Assembly (NCBI RefSeq): GCF_947503795.1
Contig: NZ_CANNEZ010000002.1
Location: forward strand, 310,001-374,000
Length of the DNA stretch: 64,000 nt
From: an uncultured Jannaschia sp.
Lineage (GTDB): Bacteria; Pseudomonadota; Alphaproteobacteria; Rhodobacterales; Rhodobacteraceae
Direction of reading: 5' to 3'
Both the position numbers and the translations under genes were made by a program. Below the pieces are notes generated by a model. That model saw nothing but the letters and a program-made list of their open reading frames with translations, did not search any database and was not told the DNA's origin. Of this stretch, positions 10,012 to 17,704 are shown in pieces; position 1 is the first letter of the stretch, and the number at the start of each line of letters is the position of its first letter.

Positions 10012-10085
10012 GCCGCCGGAACGGGCCATCCGCGCACAGCGCCTGCGCGCTTGAATCCGGCGCGCGCGGGGCTGACATAGCGACC

Positions 10086-10637
10086 ATGACGCACAGCATT
10101 CCCCCCCTCGCCCCCAATGCCGAGGCCGCCGCCTTCCTCGCGGCCCGCCGCTCCCGCCCGGCCAAGACGCTCGCGGAACCGGCGCCCGATCGTGCCGCCT
10201 TGTCGGCCATCCTCGAGACCGCGCTTCGCGTGCCCGATCACGGCAAGCTCGAACCCTGGCGGCTGGTGGTGCTGTCGGGCGCGGCGCTCGACCGGCTGGC
10301 CGCCCTGACCGAACGGCTGGGCCGCGCGCGCGGGCTCGACCCGGAGCGGACGGCGAAGGCCCGCGCGATGTTCGACGCGGCCCCCTGCATGGTGGGCGTG
10401 ATTTCGGACCCGGTGCCGTCCGAGAAGATCCCGCAGGTCGAGCAGATCCTCAGCGCCGGGGCGCTCTGCCACAACCTTGTCTGCGCGGCGCAGGCGGCGG
10501 GCTGGGGGGCCAACTGGCTCTCGGGCTGGATGGCCACGGATCCCGACTTCCTGCGCGACGGCTTCGATATCGAGCCGCCCGCATTCCTGGCCGGGCTGGT
10601 CGTGCTGGGAACCGAGACGGTCGTCCCGCCCGAATGA
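10086..10637 (+). CDS. Nitroreductase family protein (YdjA-like)
   Basis: FMN-dependent oxidoreductase fold, 183 residues, on the short side of the family. It has an N-terminal RRSRPAKTLAEPAPD segment (FMN phosphate binding), the VPDHGKLEPWRLVVL motif typical of YdjA-like members, and a C-terminal GLVVLGTE strand. Compact YdjA-type proteins act on small nitro or quinone compounds; the native substrate is unknown. Its stop forms an ATGA with an upstream in-frame ATG of the next gene, so the two are probably co-transcribed. Confidence 0.88.
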   Translation: MTHSIPPLAPNAEAAAFLAARRSRPAKTLAEPAPDRAALSAILETALRVPDHGKLEPWRLVVLSGAALDRLAALTERLGRARGLDPERTAKARAMFDAAPCMVGVISDPVPSEKIPQVEQILSAGALCHNLVCAAQAAGWGANWLSGWMATDPDFLRDGFDIEPPAFLAGLVVLGTETVVPPE

Positions 10638-10678
10638 CCCCGCCCCGATCCGCAGGCCAAGATCGCCTGGGTCGACGC

Positions 10679-11401
10679 ATGATCCGCAACCTGACGCTGG
10701 CGCTCGGCCAACTGACCGATCCGCGCTTTCGCGGCGTCCTGTTGGCCGGGATCGGCCTGTCGGCGGCGCTTCTGATCGGCTTCTCCGTGCTTCTCGTCTG
10801 GGGGGCGCAATGGCTGGTCGGTCCGACCGTGACGCTGCCGTGGCTGGGCGAGGTGACCTGGCTCGACAACGCGGCCGGCTGGGCGGTCGTGCCCTTCACG
10901 CTCATCGCGTCGGTGTTCCTGATGGTGCCCGTGGCCTCGGCCTTCACGGGTCTCTTCCTTGACCGGATCGCGCAGGCCGTTGAGGACAAGCACTATCCCG
11001 GCCTGCCCCCCGCCCGCGCGCAGGGCTGGCTCGAAATGGCGCGCGAGAGCGCGGGCTTTCTCGGCCTCGTCGTCGGCGCCAATCTTCTGGCGCTGATCGC
11101 CTATCTCGTGCTGGCGCCCTTCGCGCTCCTGATCTTCTGGGGGGTCAACGGCTTCCTGCTCGGCCGCGAATACGCGCAGCTCGTGGCACTCCGTCATCTC
11201 AGCCGGGACGAGGCCGCGGCCTTCCGCACCCGCCACCGCGCGCAGATCTGGGCCACGGGCATCCTGATGGCCATCCCGCTGTCGGTGCCGATCCTGAACC
11301 TTCTGGTGCCGGTGGTGGGGGCCGCGACCTTCACCCACCTCTTCCACCGCATCAATCGCGGATCGGCCGCCCCGTCACTGCGCGAATCCCGTCGATCGTG
11401 A
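10679..11401 (+). CDS. EI24 domain (CysZ-like) membrane protein
   Basis: Inner-membrane protein of about 240 residues with several hydrophobic spans, belonging to the EI24/CysZ family; CysZ itself takes up sulfate, but these alphaproteobacterial members are not proven transporters. An ATG at 10634 in frame overlaps the nitroreductase stop (ATGA); I prefer 10679 because family members start close to LTLALGQLTDPRFR. The 3' end overlaps the convergent DUF1467 gene by 50 bases. Confidence 0.82.
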   Translation: MIRNLTLALGQLTDPRFRGVLLAGIGLSAALLIGFSVLLVWGAQWLVGPTVTLPWLGEVTWLDNAAGWAVVPFTLIASVFLMVPVASAFTGLFLDRIAQAVEDKHYPGLPPARAQGWLEMARESAGFLGLVVGANLLALIAYLVLAPFALLIFWGVNGFLLGREYAQLVALRHLSRDEAAAFRTRHRAQIWATGILMAIPLSVPILNLLVPVVGAATFTHLFHRINRGSAAPSLRESRRS

Positions 11402-11630
11402 TGTGCCCCGAGGTGATCAGCCAGATCATCGGCACCCAGATCGCCAGGGCGATCGCCGTCGCCCACGCCATCCGCCGATAGACCCCGATCGGGCGCTCGG
11501 GGGTCGAGGCGTGGGTACCGCGCGTGACCTCGCCCGCGTCGCCCTGGGTGCGCTGGCCGATCTGAAGCCCGATCATGAAGACCATCGCCCAGATCATCGC
11601 GAAGACCACGAAGGCCGAGAAGATGGACAT
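11352..11630 (-). CDS. DUF1467 family small membrane protein
   Basis: A 92-residue protein with two predicted membrane helices (about residues 3-24 and 55-76) joined by a polar loop containing GDAGEVTRGTHASTPE. DUF1467 proteins are typical of alphaproteobacteria and commonly follow the methylmalonyl-CoA epimerase gene, as here, where the start overlaps the mce stop (TGATG). The function is unknown. Its last 50 bases overlap the end of the convergent EI24 gene. Confidence 0.85.
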   Translation of the reverse strand: MSIFSAFVVFAMIWAMVFMIGLQIGQRTQGDAGEVTRGTHASTPERPIGVYRRMAWATAIALAIWVPMIWLITSGHITIDGIRAVTGRPIRD

Positions 11631-12052
11631 CAGACGGCCTCCGCAGCGGGAACCTGCTCCAGCTCGACCAGCGTGCCGGTGAAATCCTTCGGATGCAGGA
11701 ACAGCACCGGGTTGCCATGAGCCCCGATCTTCGGCTCGCCGGTCCCGAGCACGCGCGCGCCCGCCGCCGTCAGCGCATCCCGCGCGGCGAGGATGTCCTC
11801 GACCTCGTAGCAGATGTGATGGATGCCGCCCGAAGGGTTCTTCTCGAGAAAGCCCGCGATGGGCGAGCCGTCGCCCAGCGGATGGAGAAGCTCGATCTTC
11901 GTGTTCGGAAGCTCGATGAAGACCACCGTCACGCCGTGATCCGGTTCGTCCTGCGGCGGATTCACATGGGCACCCAGCGTATCGCGATATTGCGCCGCGG
12001 CCGCCTCCAGGTCCGGCACCGCGATGGCCACGTGGTTCAGTCGTCCGATCAT
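11630..12052 (-). CDS. mce: Methylmalonyl-CoA epimerase
   Basis: Converts (S)- to (R)-methylmalonyl-CoA in propionyl-CoA and ethylmalonyl-CoA pathways. The 140-residue protein is a tandem glyoxalase/VOC fold: it starts MIGRLNHVAIAVPDLEAA, has the metal histidine in GGIHHICYEVED and the late glutamate in GTLVELEQ. An open upstream extension lacks homology, so the ATG at 12052 is used. Co-transcribed with the DUF1467 gene. Confidence 0.93.
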   Translation of the reverse strand: MIGRLNHVAIAVPDLEAAAAQYRDTLGAHVNPPQDEPDHGVTVVFIELPNTKIELLHPLGDGSPIAGFLEKNPSGGIHHICYEVEDILAARDALTAAGARVLGTGEPKIGAHGNPVLFLHPKDFTGTLVELEQVPAAEAV

Positions 12053-12203
12053 GGCAGCCGCCCCCTTGGTCCGCATTCGGGGGGCGTTATGGGCAGGACG
12101 GCCCGGCACCGCAAGCCGTGCCGCGTGCATGTTCACGCTTTGTTAGGACTGACGGCGCAATTCTGGCGGGGCGCAGACACCTCTGGATTCGGAGAAGACG
12201 ACG

Positions 12204-12902
12204 ATGGATGAAATCGCCCTCATGGCCCGCCCCGTTCCGACGCCCGCCCGACCGCTTCTCGGCCAGACGGTCCTTCTGGTCGAGGACAGTCGCTTCGCCT
12301 CCGAGGCGGTCCGCCTGTTGGCGCTCCGGTCCGGGGCGCGCATCCGCCGCGCCGACAGCCTCGCCGCCGCAGAGCGGCATCTCAACACCTATCGCGCCGG
12401 GATCGCGATCGTCGATCTGGGCCTGCCCGATGGCGACGGGCTCGACCTGATCGCCCGTCTGCGCACGGCGACGCAGCGGCCGGACGTGGTGCTGGCCACC
12501 TCGGGCCGCGACGCATCCGAAGTCGAGGCGGCGGCGCTCAAGGCCGGGGCCGACGCGTTCCTTCCCAAGCCGATCGAGAGCCTGGCCGCCTTCCAGGCTG
12601 TCATCCTGGGCGCGCTGCCCGACGACCAGCGCCCCAGGGGCCTGCGTGTGGTCGGCGCCGAAACGGTCGAGCCCGACCGCCTCGCGCTGTCCGAAGACCT
12701 GTTGCACGCCGAACGGCTGCTGGGCGACGGCTCGGTGCCGCCGGGCTTCGTCGCCGATTTCCTGCGCGGCGTCGCCCGCACGGGCCATGACGCGGCCCTG
12801 CTGTCGCAATCCGACATGCTGGCCCGGCGCGCGGTCGACGACATCCGGCCCGCGCTCCACGCACTCATCACCGAACGTCTGGCCGAGCCGCGGGTGGTCT
12901 AG
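12204..12902 (+). CDS. Orphan response-regulator receiver protein
   Basis: 232 residues. An N-terminal receiver domain (about 20-140) has every phosphorylation residue: Glu27/Asp28, phospho-acceptor Asp71 (VDLGLPDGDG), Thr99-Ser100 and Lys122 (LPKPIES). The remaining 90 or so residues are helical and match no output domain I recognise, with no DNA-binding helix-turn-helix or GGDEF. No histidine kinase is nearby. A good SD (GGAGAA) precedes the ATG. It ends 4 bases inside the convergent GNAT gene. Confidence 0.85.
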   Translation: MDEIALMARPVPTPARPLLGQTVLLVEDSRFASEAVRLLALRSGARIRRADSLAAAERHLNTYRAGIAIVDLGLPDGDGLDLIARLRTATQRPDVVLATSGRDASEVEAAALKAGADAFLPKPIESLAAFQAVILGALPDDQRPRGLRVVGAETVEPDRLALSEDLLHAERLLGDGSVPPGFVADFLRGVARTGHDAALLSQSDMLARRAVDDIRPALHALITERLAEPRVV

Positions 12903-13573
12903 GCGACGGTGGCGCCCGCCGCCTCAGCGACCATCACCGACAGCGACCGGGCCTGTCGGCCTGCAGCATCGAAATTGTCGGCATCGAGCCACGCACGGTG
13001 CACCTTGCAAAGGCGCGGCCAATCGCCGTCGAGAATGGCGAACCACGCCGTGTCGCGGTTGCGCCCCTTCACGACCATGTGCTGCCGGAACGTCCCGTCA
13101 TAGCCGAACCCGTAGCGCCGCGCCGCCGCGAGGCTGGGGCCGTTCGCGGCGTCGCATTTCCATTCCACCCGCCGGAACCCTGCCGCGAAGGCCTGCGCGA
13201 TCATCAAGTGGATCGCCTCGGTGGCCGCCCGCGTCCGCTGAAGCGCCGCCGACATCGCGATATGGCCGATCTCGATCACGCCGTTCGCGCGGTCCACCCG
13301 CAGATAGGAAGCCACCCCCGCCCAGCCGTCTTCGCCCCGGATGGCATAAAAGATCGGATCGCTCGACGCGGCGGCCTCCGCCACCCAGTCCCGATAGGCC
13401 TCCCGATCGGCGAAGGGCCCGTAGGGCAGATAGGCCCACATCGCGTCATCGGCGCGGTTCGCCGCATCGAGTGCATCGGCATGGTCCCCGGACAAGCGCT
13501 CCAACCGCGTCGCCGTCCCCTCCAGAACGGGCGCGGGCTCGAAGGTCAGCGGGGTCCAGTCGGCCAGGGTCAT
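12899..13573 (-). CDS. GNAT family N-acetyltransferase (RimJ/RimL-like)
   Basis: 224 residues of the Acetyltransf_3 type: it recalls ribosomal-protein acetyltransferases and their relatives, with TRLERLSGDHADALDAANR near the N terminus, GHIAMSAALQRTRAATEA at the acetyl-CoA site and FRRVEWKCDAANGPSLAAAR in the later strand. The acceptor is unknown. Its start overlaps the stop of the upstream SDR gene (ATGA), so the two share a transcript. Confidence 0.85.
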   Translation of the reverse strand: MTLADWTPLTFEPAPVLEGTATRLERLSGDHADALDAANRADDAMWAYLPYGPFADREAYRDWVAEAAASSDPIFYAIRGEDGWAGVASYLRVDRANGVIEIGHIAMSAALQRTRAATEAIHLMIAQAFAAGFRRVEWKCDAANGPSLAAARRYGFGYDGTFRQHMVVKGRNRDTAWFAILDGDWPRLCKVHRAWLDADNFDAAGRQARSLSVMVAEAAGATVA

Positions 13574-14328
13574 CGCGGCGTCATCCGGATCGCGCCGTCC
13601 AGCCGGATGACCTCGCCGTTGAGCATCGGGTTGCGCGCGATCTCGGCCACGAGCGACGCGAATTCCGACGGCTGACCCAGCCGCGACGGGTACGGGACCT
13701 GCGCCCCGAGGCTATCCTGCACCTCCTGCGGCAGACCCTGCAGCATCGGCGTCAGGAAGAGGCCCGGCGCCACCGCGACCACCCGGACGCCCCGCGACGC
13801 CAGGTCCCGCGCCATCGGCAGCGTCAGCGACGCGACCCCGCCCTTGGACGCCGCATAGGCCGCCTGCCCGATCTGACCCTCGTAGGCCGCGACCGAGGCG
13901 GTGTTCACGATCACGCCCCGCTCCCCGTCGGGCCCCTGCCCGTCCTGCGCCGACATGATCGCGGCGGCGGCAGAGGCACAGTTGAACGTGCCGACCAAGT
14001 TGATCGCGATGACGCGCGCGAAAAGCTCCGGATCATGCGCGCCGTCCCGCCCGACGGTCTTGGCGGCAGGCGCGATGCCCGCGCAGTTGACCATCAGGTC
14101 GAGCCGCCCCGCGCCCGCGACCTCGGCCAGCACGGCGGCACAGGCCGCGGCATCCGTCACGTCGAGCGCGAAGAACCGACCACCGATCTCCTCGGCCAGC
14201 GCCGCGCCGCCCGCATCGCGGTCTAGGATCGCGACCGATCCGCCTGAGGCCGCCACGTGTCGCGCGACCGCGGCCCCCAGCCCGCCGGCCCCGCCGGTGA
14301 TCGCCGCCACGCATCCCTTCAACTCCAT
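13570..14328 (-). CDS. SDR oxidoreductase, 3-hydroxyacyl-CoA dehydrogenase type II-like
   Basis: Classical short-chain dehydrogenase, 252 residues. The cofactor motif is GGAGGLG, Asp at the end of strand 2 (AILDRDAGG) suggests NAD(H), NCAGIAPA is the NNAG variant, and the catalytic part is NTASVAAYEGQIGQAAYAAS (Ser, Tyr, Lys). The pattern resembles HSD10-type 3-hydroxyacyl-CoA dehydrogenases of fatty-acid or branched-chain degradation. GGAGGGG upstream is a good SD. Exact substrate not proven. Confidence 0.83.
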   Translation of the reverse strand: MELKGCVAAITGGAGGLGAAVARHVAASGGSVAILDRDAGGAALAEEIGGRFFALDVTDAAACAAVLAEVAGAGRLDLMVNCAGIAPAAKTVGRDGAHDPELFARVIAINLVGTFNCASAAAAIMSAQDGQGPDGERGVIVNTASVAAYEGQIGQAAYAASKGGVASLTLPMARDLASRGVRVVAVAPGLFLTPMLQGLPQEVQDSLGAQVPYPSRLGQPSEFASLVAEIARNPMLNGEVIRLDGAIRMTPR

Positions 14329-14470
14329 CCCGTCCCCTCCGATGTTCCGGCCCGAACGGTAGCGGAGGCGGGGGCGGGCGCAAGTCGCACGCCCCGCGCG
14401 AGGGGCGCGATTAGCTGTGGAGAAGGCGAAACCCGCTCTTTACAGACCGTGCGCCCCGCTCCACCATATC

Positions 14471-14500
14471 TTGTGTGGGACGGGACGACCCAATCATAAG
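14471..14500 (+). promoter_or_regulatory. Candidate promoter of the YbjN-like gene
   Basis: TTGTGT (14471-14476), 18 bases, then CATAAG (14495-14500; 4 of 6 to the -10 consensus), about 50 bases before the start codon in an otherwise empty 221-base gap. Suggestive only. Confidence 0.3.
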
Positions 14501-14549
14501 GTTCGCCCCCCCACCCCAGACCTAGCGGCCAGAGCGGAAGGCTTCGACC

Positions 14550-15056
14550 ATGCTCCATCAACGCGATCAGTTCTCCGAAACAGGCGACCTCCACCCGATC
14601 GACCTCGTCGAGACCGTGGCCGAGACCCATGAATGGGATTTCGACCGCGTCGGCGAGGATCAGATCGCCATGGTGGTCGAGGGCCAGTGGCGCAGCTATT
14701 CCGTCACCCTCGCCTGGTCCGAGCCCGACGAGACGCTGCGCCTGATCTGCTGCTTCGAGATGGAGCCGCCCGCCGACAGCCTGCCGCGTCTCTACGAGAC
14801 GCTGAACCTCGCCAACGACCAGTGCTGGGCGGGGGCATTCAGCTACTGGCTGGAACAGAAGATGATGGTTTATCGCTACGGGCTCGTGCTGGCCGGGGGC
14901 GCCTGCGCGCAGGTCGAGCAGATCAACCAGATGGTTGCCGAGGCGATCCTCGCGGGCGAGCGCTACTACCCGGCGTTCCAGCTCGTGTGCTGGGGCGGTC
15001 GCCGCCCGTCGGACGCGATGCAGGTCGCGATGGCCGAAGCCTACGGCCACGCCTGA
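14550..15056 (+). CDS. YbjN domain-containing protein
   Basis: 168 residues of the YbjN fold, related to type III secretion chaperones. Family features are VVEGQWRSYSVTLAWSEPD and an acidic N terminus. Proteins of this type are soluble and of unclear role (stress-linked in E. coli). No signal peptide or membrane segment. It precedes proC by 49 bases on the same strand, a common pairing in Rhodobacteraceae. Confidence 0.85.
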   Translation: MLHQRDQFSETGDLHPIDLVETVAETHEWDFDRVGEDQIAMVVEGQWRSYSVTLAWSEPDETLRLICCFEMEPPADSLPRLYETLNLANDQCWAGAFSYWLEQKMMVYRYGLVLAGGACAQVEQINQMVAEAILAGERYYPAFQLVCWGGRRPSDAMQVAMAEAYGHA

Positions 15057-15105
15057 CTTGCGCGCGGCCCCGGCGCGGCTACTCTCGCGCCCCGGAGGTG
15101 GGTTC

Positions 15106-15897
15106 ATGGATTTCGAGGACGTCAATGCGCGCGGTCTGGTGCTGCTGGGCTGCGGCAAGATGGGATCGGCGATGCTGGCCGGGTGGCTGGACCGCGGTCT
15201 GTCGCCCGCCGCGGTGACGGCAATCGATCCGGCCCCCTCGGACTGGCTGCAGGGCACGGGTGTGGCGCTGAACACCGCACTACCCGATGCGCCCGCCATC
15301 GCGCTCATCGCCGTCAAGCCGCAGATGATGGACGCGGCCCTACCCGCCCTCCGGGCGCTGACGAACACGCTCTTCGTGACGGTCGCGGCGGGGACGCCCA
15401 TCGCCGCCTACGAGGCCGCGCTGGGCGACATCCGCCTCGTGCGGGCCATGCCCAACACGCCGGCCGCCGTCGGCCGCGGCATCACCGCGATCGTCGGAAA
15501 CGCGGCCGCCACGGCCGCCGATCTCGACACCGCCGAAACCTTCCTCGCGGCGGTCGGAGAGGTCGTGCGGCTGGAACACGAGGATCAGATGGACGCGGTG
15601 ACGGGCCTGTCGGGATCGGGCCCGGCCTATGTCTTTCACATGATCGAGGCGATGGCCGCGGCGGGCGAAGCGCAGGGCCTCGCCCCCGACCTTGCGATGC
15701 GGCTGGCACGCGCGACGGTCGCGGGGGCGGGCGAGCTGGCCATGACGGGCGAGGACCCGGCCCAGCTCCGGATCAACGTCACATCGCCGAACGGCACGAC
15801 GCAGGCCGGGCTCGAGGTGCTGATGCCGGAACTGCCGGACCTGATGGCGCGGACGGTCGCCGCCGCCGCAGACCGCTCGCGGGAGCTGCGCGCATGA
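15106..15897 (+). CDS. proC: Pyrroline-5-carboxylate reductase
   Basis: Last step of proline synthesis: reduces pyrroline-5-carboxylate with NAD(P)H. 263 residues; Rossmann motif LLGCGKMGSAML, the substrate/cofactor loop RAMPNTPAAVGRG, and the signature LSGSGPAYVFHMIEAM are all present. The ATG at 15106 has a strong SD (GGAGGTG). First of four genes joined by start/stop overlaps (to ogt), which suggests one transcript although the functions differ. Confidence 0.96.
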   Translation: MDFEDVNARGLVLLGCGKMGSAMLAGWLDRGLSPAAVTAIDPAPSDWLQGTGVALNTALPDAPAIALIAVKPQMMDAALPALRALTNTLFVTVAAGTPIAAYEAALGDIRLVRAMPNTPAAVGRGITAIVGNAAATAADLDTAETFLAAVGEVVRLEHEDQMDAVTGLSGSGPAYVFHMIEAMAAAGEAQGLAPDLAMRLARATVAGAGELAMTGEDPAQLRINVTSPNGTTQAGLEVLMPELPDLMARTVAAAADRSRELRA

Positions 15898-16232
15898 GCG
15901 AGATCGACTTCGACGACTTCCTCAAGGTCGATATCCGCGTCGGGCGCGTCACGCGCGCCGAGCCTTTCCCCGAGGCCCGCAAGCCCGCGATCAAGATGTG
16001 GGTCGATTTCGGCGCCGAGCTGGGCGAACGCAAGACCTCGGCGCAGGTCACGCGGCACTACACGCCCGAGGCCCTTGTCGGGCGACAGGTCGTGGCCGTC
16101 GTGAACTTCCCGCCCCGCCAGATCGGGCCCTTCATGTCGGAGGTGCTGGTGCTCGGGCTGCCCGATCCGGATGGCGAGGTCGTCCTGCTGACCCCGGACC
16201 AGGCGGTCCCCGATGGCGGGCGGATGCACTGA
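15894..16232 (+). CDS. tRNA-binding domain protein (CsaA-like)
   Basis: 112 residues forming a single OB-fold tRNA-binding domain like CsaA/Trbp111. DFLKVDIRVGRV at the start, KMWVDFGAELG and VVNFPPRQIGPFMSEVLVLG are conserved family segments. CsaA is reported as a chaperone or secretion-related factor; the role here is not known. The start overlaps the proC stop as ATGA. Confidence 0.92.
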   Translation: MSEIDFDDFLKVDIRVGRVTRAEPFPEARKPAIKMWVDFGAELGERKTSAQVTRHYTPEALVGRQVVAVVNFPPRQIGPFMSEVLVLGLPDPDGEVVLLTPDQAVPDGGRMH

Positions 16233-17182
16233 TGGCCGAACGTCCCGCCCTCCTCGTCTCCCGCGCGCTGCCCGACAGCATCATGGAAGCCGCGCGCGAC
16301 CGCTTCGACCTCACCGTGCGCGACACAACGCAACCGATGGATGCGGACGAATGCCGCGCGGCGCTGGCCGGGTACGATGTCGTCCTGCCGACGCTGGGTG
16401 ACGCCTTTTCGGGCGTGTTCGATGGCGCGATCCGGGCGAAGGGCCTCGCGAATTTCGGTGTCGGCTATAACCATATCGACGTGGCCGGAGCGCACCGCGC
16501 GGGCCTCGTGGTGACCAACACGCCCGGTGCCGTCACCGACGCGACCGCCGACACGGCCATGACGCTGATCCTGATGACGGCGCGGCGTGCGGGCGAGGGC
16601 GAACGGCTCGTGCGCGCAGGCGACTGGCATGGCTGGCACCCAGTGCAGATGCTGGGCATGCACGTCACCGGCAAGACCGTGGGCATCGTCGGGATGGGTC
16701 GCATCGGGCAGGCCATCGCAGAGCGATGCCGCGCTGGCTTCGGGATGGAGGTGGTGTTCTACAACCGCTCCGAGAAGACGGTCGAGGGCGCGCGGCAACT
16801 GGGCTCCGTCGCCGAGGTCTGCGCCGCCGCGGACATCGTGGTCACCGCCGCCGCCGCCACGCCCGAGACGCGGCACATCATCGGGCCGGACGCGCTTGCG
16901 GCGATGCGGCCCCATGCGATCCTCGTGAACATCGCGCGCGGCGACCTCGTGGACGAAACGGCGCTGATCGAGACGTTGCAGGCCGGTCGCATCGCGGGCG
17001 CCGGGCTCGACGTCTACGAAGACGAACCCCACGTCCCCGCAGCACTCCGCGCGCTGGAAAACGCGGTTCTCTTGCCGCATCTCGGAACGGCGGCGCTGGA
17101 AGTGCGCGAGGCGATGGGCCGGATGGCGCTCGACAACGCGATCGCCATCGCCGAAGGCCGCGATCCGCCGAACCCGGTGTGA
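16232..17182 (+). CDS. D-2-hydroxyacid dehydrogenase (glyoxylate/hydroxypyruvate reductase-like)
   Basis: 316 residues. The NAD-binding motif GMGRIGQ and catalytic residues Arg (VNIARGDLVDE), Glu (YEDEP) and His (LLPHLGTA) are all present. N-terminal NFGVGYNHIDV is typical of the GhrB/GyaR branch, which reduces glyoxylate or hydroxypyruvate. The start overlaps the previous stop (TGATG). Substrate is inferred from family only. Confidence 0.88.
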   Translation: MAERPALLVSRALPDSIMEAARDRFDLTVRDTTQPMDADECRAALAGYDVVLPTLGDAFSGVFDGAIRAKGLANFGVGYNHIDVAGAHRAGLVVTNTPGAVTDATADTAMTLILMTARRAGEGERLVRAGDWHGWHPVQMLGMHVTGKTVGIVGMGRIGQAIAERCRAGFGMEVVFYNRSEKTVEGARQLGSVAEVCAAADIVVTAAAATPETRHIIGPDALAAMRPHAILVNIARGDLVDETALIETLQAGRIAGAGLDVYEDEPHVPAALRALENAVLLPHLGTAALEVREAMGRMALDNAIAIAEGRDPPNPV

Positions 17183-17664
17183 CGGGCACGCGCACCCCGC
17201 TCGACACGCCGCTCGGCCAACTGCATCTCGTGGCCGACAGCGGCGCGCTGGCCGCGATCCACTGGCCCGACGCGCCCCCGGACCTGCCGCTCGACCCGGA
17301 CGCGCTGCCCGAGGTCCGCGCCCAGCTCGCCGCCTATTTTGACGGGCGCCTGACGCGCTTCGACCTCGCGCTGGCCCCCGGTGGCACGCCGTTTCAGCAG
17401 GAGGTCTGGCGCGCGCTCCGCGACATCCCGCAGGGCCGGACCCGCAGCTACGGCGAGATCGCCGCCGCCATCGGCCGGCCGAAGGGCGCGCAGGCCGTCG
17501 GGCAGGCCAACGGCGCCAACCCGATCCCCATCGTGATCCCCTGCCACCGCGTCGTCGCCAATGACGGCGGGATCGGCGGGTTCTCGGGCGGGCTCGACAT
17601 CAAGCGGCGGCTGCTCGCCCATGAGGGTGCGCCGTTCGAGGCCGAGCAGCCACGGCTTCTCTAG
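17179..17664 (+). CDS. ogt: Methylated-DNA--[protein]-cysteine S-methyltransferase, odd Arg finger
   Basis: Suicide repair protein for O6-alkylguanine, 161 residues, starting with GTG inside the end of the previous gene. The acceptor is Cys122 in PCHRV, and the HTH region with TRSYGEIAAAIGRP is intact. The residue that is normally the arginine finger (the R in the usual RAVG) is Gln105 here: GAQAVGQANG. Loss of this Arg lowers nucleotide flipping in other members, so activity may be altered. Confidence 0.9.
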   Translation: MTGTRTPLDTPLGQLHLVADSGALAAIHWPDAPPDLPLDPDALPEVRAQLAAYFDGRLTRFDLALAPGGTPFQQEVWRALRDIPQGRTRSYGEIAAAIGRPKGAQAVGQANGANPIPIVIPCHRVVANDGGIGGFSGGLDIKRRLLAHEGAPFEAEQPRLL

Positions 17665-17704
17665 AGCGCGAACGCCCGGACGTCGCACGACCCGGCCGCG
17701 CCCG

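Noticed and set aside
5578-10029. A 1483-codon open frame on the minus strand across dprA and topA
   Set aside because: It is the antisense shadow of tldD, dprA and topA in very GC-rich DNA; the translation is low-complexity, Arg/Gly/Leu-rich and matches no family, while both plus-strand genes have full motif sets.
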